Position numbers and translations under genes: made by a program | Source: Alphaproteobacteria bacterium | Lineage (GTDB): Bacteria > Pseudomonadota > Alphaproteobacteria > CACIAM-22H2 | Length of the DNA: 12,400 bases | Direction: 5' to 3' | Assembly (NCBI GenBank): GCA_016869415.1 | Contig: VGEI01000068.1 | Coordinates: 1-12,400, forward strand | Shown: positions 6,451 to 12,400 of the stretch, piece after piece | Layout: each line of letters opens with the position of its first letter | Numbering within the stretch: position 1 is the first letter of the stretch | The notes under the pieces: generated by a model | What the model was told of the DNA's origin: nothing | What the model saw: only the letters and a program-made list of their open reading frames with translations | Database searches by the model: none

Positions 6451-7821
6451 TCAGTAAGCGTACTCGCCGAACAGCGGATCGACCGAGCCCTTCCAGGGCC
6501 CGTGGAATTTCTCCAGCTTCTCCTCGGCCGGCGTACGGCCGCTCTCGGCGATCGCCACGAGTTCGTCGAGGAAGCCGCTCTCGTCACGCTCGCCCATGCG
6601 GTCGCGCCGGTTACGGCGCTTGAGCCCGTCGCGGGCAATCGCCACCACCTGCTTCGCCACGTCCTGCAGCGTGCCGCCGCGAAACGGCGTTTTGAGGGCC
6701 AGACGCGGCACCTCGCGGCGCAGGGCTTCCATTTCGGCGATGGTCCAGTCCTTGATCAGCTCGGCGGCGGCATCGAGCGCCACCGAATCGTAGAGCAACC
6801 CGACCCAGAGTGCCGGCAGGGCACAGAGCCGGCCCCATGGCCCGCCATCGGCACCGCGCATCTCGAGATATTTCTTGAGCCGCACCTCGGGAAAGGCGGT
6901 CGTCAGATGATCGCTGAAATCGGTGATGCGCGCCTCGTCGCCGACCTCGTTGTGGTACTTCCCTTCCATGAATGCACGGAAGGAGCGGCCGGAGAGGTCG
7001 ATGTACTTGCCGTCGCGGTAGGCGAAGTACATGGGCACGTCGAGCAGGTAGTCGACGTAGCGCTCGTAACCCATGCCGTCCTCGAAGACGAAGGGCAGCA
7101 TGCCGCAGCGGTCGGGATCGGTGTCGGTCCAGACATGGCTGCGCGTCGACAGGAGGCCCGAGGGCTTGCCGTCGCGAAACGGCGAGTCGGCGAACAGCGC
7201 GGTGGCCACCGGCTGCAGCGCCAGGCTGACGCGGAACTTGCGCACCATGTCCGCCTCGGAGGCGTAGTCGAGATTTACCTGCACGGTGCAGGTGCGCAGC
7301 ATCATGTCGAGGCCGAGGCTGCCCTTCTTGGGCATGTAGGCGCCCATGATCTTGTAGCGGCCCTTGGGCATCCACGGGATGTCCTCGCGCCGCCATTTCG
7401 GATTGAAGCCCATGCCGAGCAGGCCAGCCCCGACCTCGGAATCGAGCTGCTTCACTTCCTCGAGATGCTGCGAGGTCTCGTCGCAGGTCTGGAAGATGGT
7501 CTTGAGCGGCGCGCCGGAGAGCTCGAGCTGCCCGCCCGGCTCCAGAGTCACATTGGCGTCGTCGCGCTTGAGCGCGATCGGCTTGCCGTTCTCTTCGACC
7601 GTGGTCCAGCCGAAGCGCGTCAGCCCTTCGAGCAGCGCGCGGACGCTGGCGCGCTCGCCCTCGTAGGGCAATGGCCGCAGGTCGCGGAGGTTGAAGGCGA
7701 ACTTCTCGTGCTCGGTGCCGATGCGCCAGGCATCGGCTGGCTTCTCGCCAGAGGCGAGATACTCGACCAGCTGGCGACGGGAGTTGATCGGCGCACCGCG
7801 TGCGGCGGGAGGGGCGGACAT
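6451..7821 (-). CDS. gshA: Glutamate-cysteine ligase (plant/alphaproteobacterial type)
   Basis: 456 residues. It catalyses ATP-dependent joining of glutamate and cysteine to gamma-glutamylcysteine (EC 6.3.2.2), the first step of glutathione synthesis, in the cytoplasm. The sequence is of the GCS2-type family shared by plants and alphaproteobacteria. It shows RIGTEHEKFAF near residues 33-43, VTLEPGGQLELSG at 91-103, GFNPKW near 138-143, PKGRYKIMGAYMP near 152-164, and MMLRTCTVQVNLDY near 173-186, followed by SRSHVW and WGRLCALPALWVGLLYD. A GGGAG ribosome site lies about eight nt before the ATG at 7821. It follows rsmE by 33 nt on the same strand, so the two are probably co-transcribed with rsmE first. 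The neighbourhood with ubiA is, as I recall, common in alphaproteobacteria. The stop is close to a strong terminator stem shared with the converging small gene. Confidence 0.96.
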   Translation of the reverse strand: MSAPPAARGAPINSRRQLVEYLASGEKPADAWRIGTEHEKFAFNLRDLRPLPYEGERASVRALLEGLTRFGWTTVEENGKPIALKRDDANVTLEPGGQLELSGAPLKTIFQTCDETSQHLEEVKQLDSEVGAGLLGMGFNPKWRREDIPWMPKGRYKIMGAYMPKKGSLGLDMMLRTCTVQVNLDYASEADMVRKFRVSLALQPVATALFADSPFRDGKPSGLLSTRSHVWTDTDPDRCGMLPFVFEDGMGYERYVDYLLDVPMYFAYRDGKYIDLSGRSFRAFMEGKYHNEVGDEARITDFSDHLTTAFPEVRLKKYLEMRGADGGPWGRLCALPALWVGLLYDSVALDAAAELIKDWTIAEMEALRREVPRLALKTPFRGGTLQDVAKQVVAIARDGLKRRNRRDRMGERDESGFLDELVAIAESGRTPAEEKLEKFHGPWKGSVDPLFGEYAY

Positions 7822-7854
7822 CGGAAGCTCCCGACGTGGTTACCGAGAGGAAAG

Positions 7855-8625
7855 CTAGGATCGGGCGACGAAGCGCGGCGGCGGCGAGCCTAACCGATCA
7901 TGAGCCAGAGCCTGGAAGATAGCGAGCGCCGCGAGAGACGCCGTGTCGGCTCGCAGCACGCGCGGGCCCAGACCGACCGGCGTAACAAACGGCAGTTTCC
8001 GGATAGCGTCAAGCTCGGCGCGTGCGAAGCCGCCTTCGGGTCCGGTCAAAATCGCGTGTGGTCGGGTCAGATCCTGCTTGGCCAGCACGTCGGCTATGGG
8101 CCCGCCGCCGCCGGATTCGTCGCAGAAGACCAGGCGACGGTCCTTCGGCCAGCGTGCCAGCGCCTCGTCGAGCTTCAGCGGTTCGAAGACCTCGGGGATC
8201 GACAGCCGCTCCGACTGCTCCGCCGCCTCGATCGCGGTGGCGACGAGCCGTTCCCGGTTCACGCGGCTGACGATGGTGTGCTGGGTGTAGACCGGCCACA
8301 GGCCGGAGACGCCGAGCTCGGTCGCCTTCTCGGCGATGAAATCGAGCCGTGTGCGCTTGATCGGAGCGAAGACCAGCCAGAGATCGGGCTCGCCTGCCGG
8401 CTCGCGCCGCTTCTCCTCTATGGCGAGCGTGCAGCAGCCCTTGCCGAAACCCTCGATGCGCGCCGCGTACTCGCCGTCGGTGGCGTTGAACACGGCGACG
8501 CGGGCCCCCTTCTCCAGCCGCAGCACATGGCGGAGGTAGTGCACGCGGTCGGCATCGAGCCCGATGCTGGACACGGCGAGCGAGGTCGGCACATAGAGCC
8601 GGGTTTCAATGCGATCGGCAGCCAT
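7855..8625 (-). CDS. rsmE: 16S rRNA (uracil(1498)-N3)-methyltransferase RsmE
   Basis: 256 residues, typical for RsmE, a SPOUT-class methyltransferase that methylates N3 of U1498 in 16S rRNA near the decoding site (EC 2.1.1.193). The N-terminal PUA-like part has HYLRHVLRL near residues 29-37. The SPOUT part has EKATELGV (99-106), EAAEQSER (133-140), the SAM-binding GPEGGF (195-200) and the knot motif LGPRVLRADTAS (219-230). The ATG at 8625 stands 18 nt from the divergent ubiA start, so its promoter must lie at least partly inside the ubiA coding region. It precedes gshA by 33 nt on the same strand, suggesting an rsmE-gshA operon. Identification is firm. Confidence 0.96.
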   Translation of the reverse strand: MAADRIETRLYVPTSLAVSSIGLDADRVHYLRHVLRLEKGARVAVFNATDGEYAARIEGFGKGCCTLAIEEKRREPAGEPDLWLVFAPIKRTRLDFIAEKATELGVSGLWPVYTQHTIVSRVNRERLVATAIEAAEQSERLSIPEVFEPLKLDEALARWPKDRRLVFCDESGGGGPIADVLAKQDLTRPHAILTGPEGGFARAELDAIRKLPFVTPVGLGPRVLRADTASLAALAIFQALAHDRLGSPPPRFVARS

Positions 8626-8643
8626 TCCGGTTAGGATTAGCCG

Positions 8644-9570
8644 ATGACCGGAGCCACGCCAACCGTCGAGCCGTCGGCCAGCGACATCCCCAAGGGCGGC
8701 TGGATGGACCGCTTCGTGCCCGCGCCGGTGCGTCCCTATCTGCGTCTGGCGCGGCTCGACCGGCCGATCGGCACCTGGCTGCTGCTCTTCCCCTGCTGGT
8801 GGGGTATCGCGCTCGCCAGCAACGGTCTGCCGAGCCTCTGGCTAATGGTGTTGTTCGGCATCGGCGCCGTGGTCATGCGCGGGGCCGGCTGCACCTACAA
8901 CGATATCGTCGACCGCGATTTCGACGCGCGCGTGGCGCGCACCGCCGACCGGCCCATCCCCTCGGGTGCGGTCACGGTGAAGCAAGCTATCGCCTTCCTA
9001 GTATTGCAGGCGCTGCTCGGCCTCGCGATCCTGCTGCAACTCAGTCCGACCGCGATCGGGCTCGGCGTGCTGTCGCTGGTCCTTGTCTTCATCTACCCGC
9101 TGATGAAGCGCGTCACCTGGTGGCCGCAGTTCTTCCTCGGCCTCGCTTTCAACTGGGGGGCGCTGATGGGTCCGGCCGCGGTGCTCGATACCCTGCCGAA
9201 CTGGGCCTTCGTGCTCTACGCCGGCGGCATCTTCTGGACGCTGGGCTACGACACGATCTACGCCCACCAGGACAAAGAGGACGACGCTCTGATCGGCGTG
9301 AAATCGTCGGCGCGGCTGCTCGGCGCCCGCACCCGGCCTGCTTTGTGCGTGTTCTACGGCGGCGCCATCGTGCTTTTCGGCATCGCCGGGCAGATGGCTA
9401 GCCTATCCTGGCCATTCCGGACGGGGCTGATCCTCGGCGCCGCGCAGCTCGCGTGGCAGGTTACGGCCATTGATATCGACGACCCTGCCGACTGCCTGCG
9501 CATGTTCAAAGCCAACCGTGTGTTCGGCTGGATCGTGCTGGCGGCCATCGTCCTCGGTCATCTGCTGTGA
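8644..9570 (+). CDS. ubiA: 4-hydroxybenzoate polyprenyltransferase UbiA
   Basis: 308 residues. This integral inner-membrane prenyltransferase attaches the polyprenyl tail to 4-hydroxybenzoate in ubiquinone synthesis (EC 2.5.1.39). Both aspartate-rich motifs are intact: NDIVDRDFD with N86, D87, D90 and D94, and YDTIYAHQDKEDD with D203, D210 and D214. LARLDRPIGTWLLLFPCWWG (36-55) and several membrane spans complete the UbiA pattern. An in-frame ATG at 8704 (M21) is possible, but residues 14-20 (DIPKGGW) look like the conserved N-terminus of alphaproteobacterial UbiA, so 8644 is kept. A TAGGAT element sits 6 nt before the ATG and may be a -10, although no good -35 was found. The stop overlaps the next gene by 4 nt. 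Confidence 0.96.
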   Translation: MTGATPTVEPSASDIPKGGWMDRFVPAPVRPYLRLARLDRPIGTWLLLFPCWWGIALASNGLPSLWLMVLFGIGAVVMRGAGCTYNDIVDRDFDARVARTADRPIPSGAVTVKQAIAFLVLQALLGLAILLQLSPTAIGLGVLSLVLVFIYPLMKRVTWWPQFFLGLAFNWGALMGPAAVLDTLPNWAFVLYAGGIFWTLGYDTIYAHQDKEDDALIGVKSSARLLGARTRPALCVFYGGAIVLFGIAGQMASLSWPFRTGLILGAAQLAWQVTAIDIDDPADCLRMFKANRVFGWIVLAAIVLGHLL

Positions 9571-10226
9571 GCGAGGGTCTCGTCTCCTTCATCGTCGCGC
9601 AGACGAAAGTCGCCACCGCGCCGCTGGTGCCGGAGATCCGCCTGCACCTGGCGAGCGAGGTGACGCCGCTCTGGCACGCCACAGAGGCGACCCTGGCCCG
9701 CGACAACCTGCCCCCGCCCTACTGGGCCTTTGCCTGGCCGGGCGGCCAGGCGCTGTCGCGCCATGTCCTCGATCATCCAGACAGCGTGCGGGGCCGCCGC
9801 GTACTCGACTTCGCCGCTGGCTGCGGCATCGGCGCGCTGGCGGCGATCAGGGCCGGCGCCACGACGGTCAGCGCCGCGGAGATCGACCGCGTGGCCGCGG
9901 CGGCCATGACCCTCAATGCCCGGCTCAACAAGTTGACGATTGAGGTCGTCGACCACGACCTGACCGGCACGGTCGACGATGTGGCGCGGCGCTGGGACGT
10001 GGTGCTGGCGGGAGACGTCTTCTACGAGCGGCCGATGGCCGAGCGGGTCGAGCCCTGGCTGCGGGATCTCGCGCGCCGCGGCGTGCGTGTGCTCGTGGCA
10101 GATCCGGGCCGCGCCTATGTGCCCAAGAGCGGGCTGGCAGAGATCGGCCGTTACACGGTGCCGACCAGCCGCGATCTCGAAGACCGCGAGTTCCGCGAGA
10201 CGGTCGTTTACTCCCTGACCGGGTAA
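9567..10226 (+). CDS. METTL20/ETFBKMT-like class I methyltransferase
   Basis: 219 residues, starting with GTG overlapping the ubiA stop (GTGA), so probably translationally coupled. The fold is a Rossmann methyltransferase: motif I VLDFAAGCGIGALAA (79-93), an acidic residue at E105 for the SAM ribose, and GDVFYE (149-154) in the motif IV position. The preceding PPPYWAFAWPGGQALSRHVLDHP (49-71) is the signature I associate with the METTL20 branch, whose human and Agrobacterium members methylate lysines of electron-transfer flavoprotein beta. That substrate is a family-based expectation; the etfAB genes are not in the window. An L11 methyltransferase (PrmA)-like or generic methyltransferase annotation is the main alternative. 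Coupling to ubiA is interesting because ETF passes electrons to ubiquinone through ETF-ubiquinone oxidoreductase. Confidence 0.85.
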   Translation: MSEGLVSFIVAQTKVATAPLVPEIRLHLASEVTPLWHATEATLARDNLPPPYWAFAWPGGQALSRHVLDHPDSVRGRRVLDFAAGCGIGALAAIRAGATTVSAAEIDRVAAAAMTLNARLNKLTIEVVDHDLTGTVDDVARRWDVVLAGDVFYERPMAERVEPWLRDLARRGVRVLVADPGRAYVPKSGLAEIGRYTVPTSRDLEDREFRETVVYSLTG

Positions 10227-10230
10227 GGGC

Positions 10231-10437
10231 TCAGCTGTCGATGCCGACGGATTCCGCTTCAACGATGCGGTAGCGGACTAGGGCGTTGTCGATCCGCGCC
10301 ATGTTGCGCGCGTGCCATTCCTTGCGCGCCGCCTCGTAGGTGTGAAAAGGGCCGTACTCCTCGAGCTCCAACCCTTCCGCCAGATACCTGAAGTCCGTAC
10401 CGGTGTACTCGCCGCCGACGACCCAAAACTGCGCCAT
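10231..10437 (-). CDS. DUF4170 family protein
   Basis: 68 residues. FWVVGGEYTGTDFRYL (4-19), LEEYGPFHTYEAARKEW and the terminal VRYRIVEAE match the DUF4170 family, small cytoplasmic proteins found mainly in alphaproteobacteria and of unknown function. An AGGA ribosome site lies about seven nt before the ATG at 10437. The gene converges on the methyltransferase with 4 nt between the two stop codons and no room for a separate terminator. I do not see a good promoter in the 127 nt between it and the multicopper oxidase, so read-through from that gene is possible. Confidence 0.88.
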   Translation of the reverse strand: MAQFWVVGGEYTGTDFRYLAEGLELEEYGPFHTYEAARKEWHARNMARIDNALVRYRIVEAESVGIDS

Positions 10438-10564
10438 TGTCCTATCGCCATTGCCTGGGTGATGCGTTCCCCGCCCCCGGTCAAGAGCATCACTTCGCGG
10501 TTATTTTAGCGTTAAGCAGCCAGCCGCGCCACGCAGGCCCGCCATGCGCCGGCCGCACAACGGT

Positions 10565-11980
10565 CTATGTAACCCGGATAGTCCCCATCATGCCCGCTTC
10601 CTGGTGCTCGAGGACATGGCAGTGGAACATCCAATCGCCCGGATTGTCGGCCACGAAGCCGATCTCCACCCGCTCCCCGGGGTCGAGCAGGGTAGTGTCC
10701 CGCCACTCGCCGTGAGGCACAGCCTGGCCGTTGCGGCTGAGGACCCGGAAGGTCATGCCGTGCAGATGCATGGGATGGTGCCAGGCGGTGTCGTTGTTCA
10801 TGGCGAAGACATAGGAGCGCCCGCGCCTGAGGGTCAGCAGCGGCGCATGCTGATGCTGCGTCACCGACTGGCCGTTCAGCGTCCAGACCTGTCCCGCCGC
10901 CATGCGCTCACGGAACTGGCGGATCATCTCGGGGTCCGGCTGCCCGCTCCGCTCGCGCACCGCGCGCATCAGCCTGGGGTCCATCATGCCACCGCCAAGC
11001 TCGATGACGATGCGCTCCGCTGCCGACAGATCGGGAACAGAAAGTGGATTGGCGGCGAGCCGGACCGGCTGCGTCAGCGGCGAGACGCGGCGCGTCCCCT
11101 CGACGGCCATGTCGACCAGCTTGTAGCGGCCGCGGGCATAGAACGTGTCGGTCACCGGCAGTGTCGCCCCGGTCGGCGCCGCGATGTCCAAGATCAGGTC
11201 GGCACGCATACCCGGACCCAGCACCACCCGCCCGGCCGGCGGTGGATGGGGTTCGAGCGGCTGACCGTCGAGGGTCACTACGGTGGGCGCCAGATCGCCG
11301 AACGCCAGCCCGAAGACCCGGGCGTTGGCGGCGTTGATCAACCGCAGACGCAGCCGCTCTCCCGCCTGGACCGCGAAACGCTCGGGAACGCGGCCGTTGA
11401 TCGTCACCGTGTTGCCCAGCCTGCCGGCGTGGCTGGCATCCATCATGTTGCCGAACTCGCCGGCGACAGCGGCCTCCTGGGTCAGGCGCCAGTCGTCGAG
11501 CAGCCAGACGACATCGCGATCCACCTCTGGCGGCTCGCGCTCCTCGACGATGAAGGCCCCGGCGAGGCCGCGCTCGACCTGCTCGCTGCTGCTTGCGTGC
11601 GGGTGGTACCAGAACGTGCCGGCATCCGGCAGGTCGAACTCATAAAGAAAGCGCCCGCCGGGCGGGATCGGCGGCTGGGTCAGATGCGGGACGCCGTCCA
11701 TGGCGTTGGGCAGCCGCAGCCCGTGCCAGTGCACGGTGGTTTCCTGCGCCAGACGGTTGGTAACGTCGATACGCGCCCGCTCGCCCTGGCGGAAGCGCAG
11801 CACCGGCCCCGGCACCATGCCGTTGAAAGCCCAGACGTCGGTCTCGCGCTGACCGGGAACGATCGCGGCGCGGGCCGGCGCGGGAACAAGCTCTTTGCCC
11901 GCCGGCTGGGCATGAACGCCCGCCGCGGCGGCGCCGAAGGCGGCTGACCCGGCGAGAAAGTGACGGCGTGAGAGTCTCAT
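10565..11980 (-). CDS. Multicopper oxidase, Tat-exported (laccase/CueO-like)
   Basis: 471 residues. The N-terminus RLSRRHFLAGSAAFG is a twin-arginine (Tat) signal ending around HAQ (residue 25), so the enzyme is folded with copper and exported to the periplasm. All four copper-binding blocks are intact: HWHG (H84, H86), WYHPH (H126, H128), HPMHLHG (H402, H405, H407) and HCHVLEHQEAGM (H453, C454, H455, H459, M464). They form one type 1 and one trinuclear site, which couple oxidation of a substrate to reduction of oxygen to water. The substrate could be Cu(I), phenols or others and cannot be told from sequence. Residues 329-360 hold five methionines in the loop before the last domain, a location that is Met-rich in CueO, but far less so here. 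The ATG at 11980 is preferred over an in-frame TTG at 11986. No copper regulator or chaperone is adjacent. Confidence 0.95.
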   Translation of the reverse strand: MRLSRRHFLAGSAAFGAAAAGVHAQPAGKELVPAPARAAIVPGQRETDVWAFNGMVPGPVLRFRQGERARIDVTNRLAQETTVHWHGLRLPNAMDGVPHLTQPPIPPGGRFLYEFDLPDAGTFWYHPHASSSEQVERGLAGAFIVEEREPPEVDRDVVWLLDDWRLTQEAAVAGEFGNMMDASHAGRLGNTVTINGRVPERFAVQAGERLRLRLINAANARVFGLAFGDLAPTVVTLDGQPLEPHPPPAGRVVLGPGMRADLILDIAAPTGATLPVTDTFYARGRYKLVDMAVEGTRRVSPLTQPVRLAANPLSVPDLSAAERIVIELGGGMMDPRLMRAVRERSGQPDPEMIRQFRERMAAGQVWTLNGQSVTQHQHAPLLTLRRGRSYVFAMNNDTAWHHPMHLHGMTFRVLSRNGQAVPHGEWRDTTLLDPGERVEIGFVADNPGDWMFHCHVLEHQEAGMMGTIRVT

Positions 11981-11986
11981 GAACAA

Positions 11987-12017
11987 ATCTTACGGCTTCC
12001 TGCGAATAGAAGGTCAA
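11987..12017 (-). promoter_or_regulatory. Candidate promoter of the multicopper oxidase gene
   Basis: On the minus strand TTGACC (12017-12012) is followed after 19 nt by TAAGAT (11992-11987). The -10 ends 6 nt before the ATG at 11980, so the mRNA would be leaderless or nearly so. The -35 is good, but the spacer is longer than ideal and the -10 matches 4 of 6 bases. It shares a 79-nt divergent region with the promoter at 12024-12051. Confidence 0.35.
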
Positions 12018-12023
12018 GCGGCG

Positions 12024-12051
12024 TTGTAAGTCGAAGGCTCGCCGCTATACT
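12024..12051 (+). promoter_or_regulatory. Promoter of the YkgJ-like gene, probably leaderless
   Basis: TTGTAA (12024-12029) and TATACT (12046-12051) are separated by 16 nt. The -10 is near-consensus and ends 8 nt before the ATG at 12060. No Shine-Dalgarno sequence exists in the short gap, which reads CCGCCGCC. The expected transcription start is at or just before the start codon. Confidence 0.6.
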
Positions 12052-12059
12052 CCGCCGCC

Positions 12060-12400
12060 ATGCCGAATCCCAAGAAATCGCGTGTCGAGCTCTACCGCCG
12101 CGTCTACGAAAACTTCCAGGCCCCGGTCTCGCGCTTCGACTGCGGCAGGCAATGCGCCCCGCACAACGGCGGCCAGCCCGTGTGCTGCGATACCAGGAAC
12201 GCGGTGCCCATCGTCGACAAGTGGGAATACCAGCTTCTCCGCTCGCGCAGCGACCTGTGGCGGCCCTTCAAGCCCCAGAGTGCCGTCGACCGCCAGATCG
12301 TCGCCGACATGCATTCCGAGTGCCGCGCCGTCGAATGCAAGGGTGCAGCCCATTGCGAGCGCGATAACCGCTCCGTCGCCTGCCGCGCCTTCCCGTTCTT
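12060..12400 (+). CDS. Cysteine-rich YkgJ-like protein, N-terminal part (runs off right edge)
   Basis: 113 complete codons from an ATG at 12060 to the window edge with no stop. Eight cysteines are seen: C28, C32, the pair C42-C43, C88, C93, C99 and C108, the last in SVACRAFPFF. A C-x3-C ... CC start followed by a later C-R-x-F/Y-P block resembles the YkgJ family of cysteine-cluster proteins, thought to bind zinc or an iron-sulfur cluster, although the spacing here is wider than the simple CxxCxxCC form. The function is unknown. The gene is divergent from the multicopper oxidase; a link through metal handling is only a possibility. The coding call is strong because of reading-frame quality and the promoter; the family call is moderate. 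Confidence 0.7.
   Translation, partial: MPNPKKSRVELYRRVYENFQAPVSRFDCGRQCAPHNGGQPVCCDTRNAVPIVDKWEYQLLRSRSDLWRPFKPQSAVDRQIVADMHSECRAVECKGAAHCERDNRSVACRAFPF

Noticed and set aside
6502..7893. A 463-codon plus-strand frame opposite gshA
   Set aside because: It is an antisense shadow rich in His, Arg and Ala; gshA is firmly identified on the other strand.
10479..10484. A minus-strand TTGACC as a -35 for the DUF4170 gene
   Set aside because: The hexamer at the expected -10 position is CACCCA, which does not resemble a -10 element.
10544..11947. A 467-codon plus-strand frame opposite the multicopper oxidase
   Set aside because: All copper ligands are intact on the minus strand; the plus frame has no domain.

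Overview
The window is GC-rich chromosomal DNA, densely packed with genes on both strands. It looks like an alphaproteobacterium, possibly of the Rhodospirillales/Hyphomicrobiales type. The reasons are a DUF4170 protein, a plant/alphaproteobacterial-type glutamate-cysteine ligase, a PAS_5-family protein, a METTL20-like methyltransferase, and the ubiA/rsmE/gshA neighbourhood. No tRNA, rRNA, insertion sequence, CRISPR array or phage gene was seen. The genus cannot be fixed from the sequence alone.

Layout. (1) 1-737, minus: the N-terminal 245 residues of a DUF3422 membrane-anchored protein that runs off the left edge. (2) 834-5006, plus: a tight cluster of tldD (metalloprotease), amn (AMP nucleosidase, 4-nt overlap), a DUF488 protein (20-nt overlap) and uppP (undecaprenyl-diphosphate phosphatase). 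(3) 5007-6168: a looser region with a minus-strand PAS_5 gene, a possible 40-codon ORF just upstream of it, and a decayed copy of the 3' end of uppP (5889-6010). (4) 6064-6450: a self-contained unit of strong promoter, 5'-end hairpin, a small secreted lysine-rich protein and a strong terminator. (5) 6451-8625, minus: gshA and rsmE, with rsmE upstream of gshA. (6) 8644-10226, plus: ubiA and a METTL20-like protein methyltransferase, overlapping by 4 nt; ubiA diverges from rsmE with only 18 nt between start codons. (7) 10231-11980, minus: DUF4170 and a Tat-exported multicopper oxidase. (8) 12060 to the right edge, plus: a cysteine-rich YkgJ-like protein, truncated by the window.

Most of the content is housekeeping: purine salvage (amn), cell-wall lipid recycling (uppP), ubiquinone synthesis (ubiA), glutathione synthesis (gshA), rRNA modification (rsmE), peptide maturation or degradation (tldD) and periplasmic copper/redox chemistry (multicopper oxidase). 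I see no convincing new multi-gene system. The most distinctive features are the uppP 3' remnant, the secreted lysine-tail protein with its own promoter, hairpin and terminator, and several start codons lying only 6-8 nt from promoter-like -10 elements, which suggests leaderless mRNAs.
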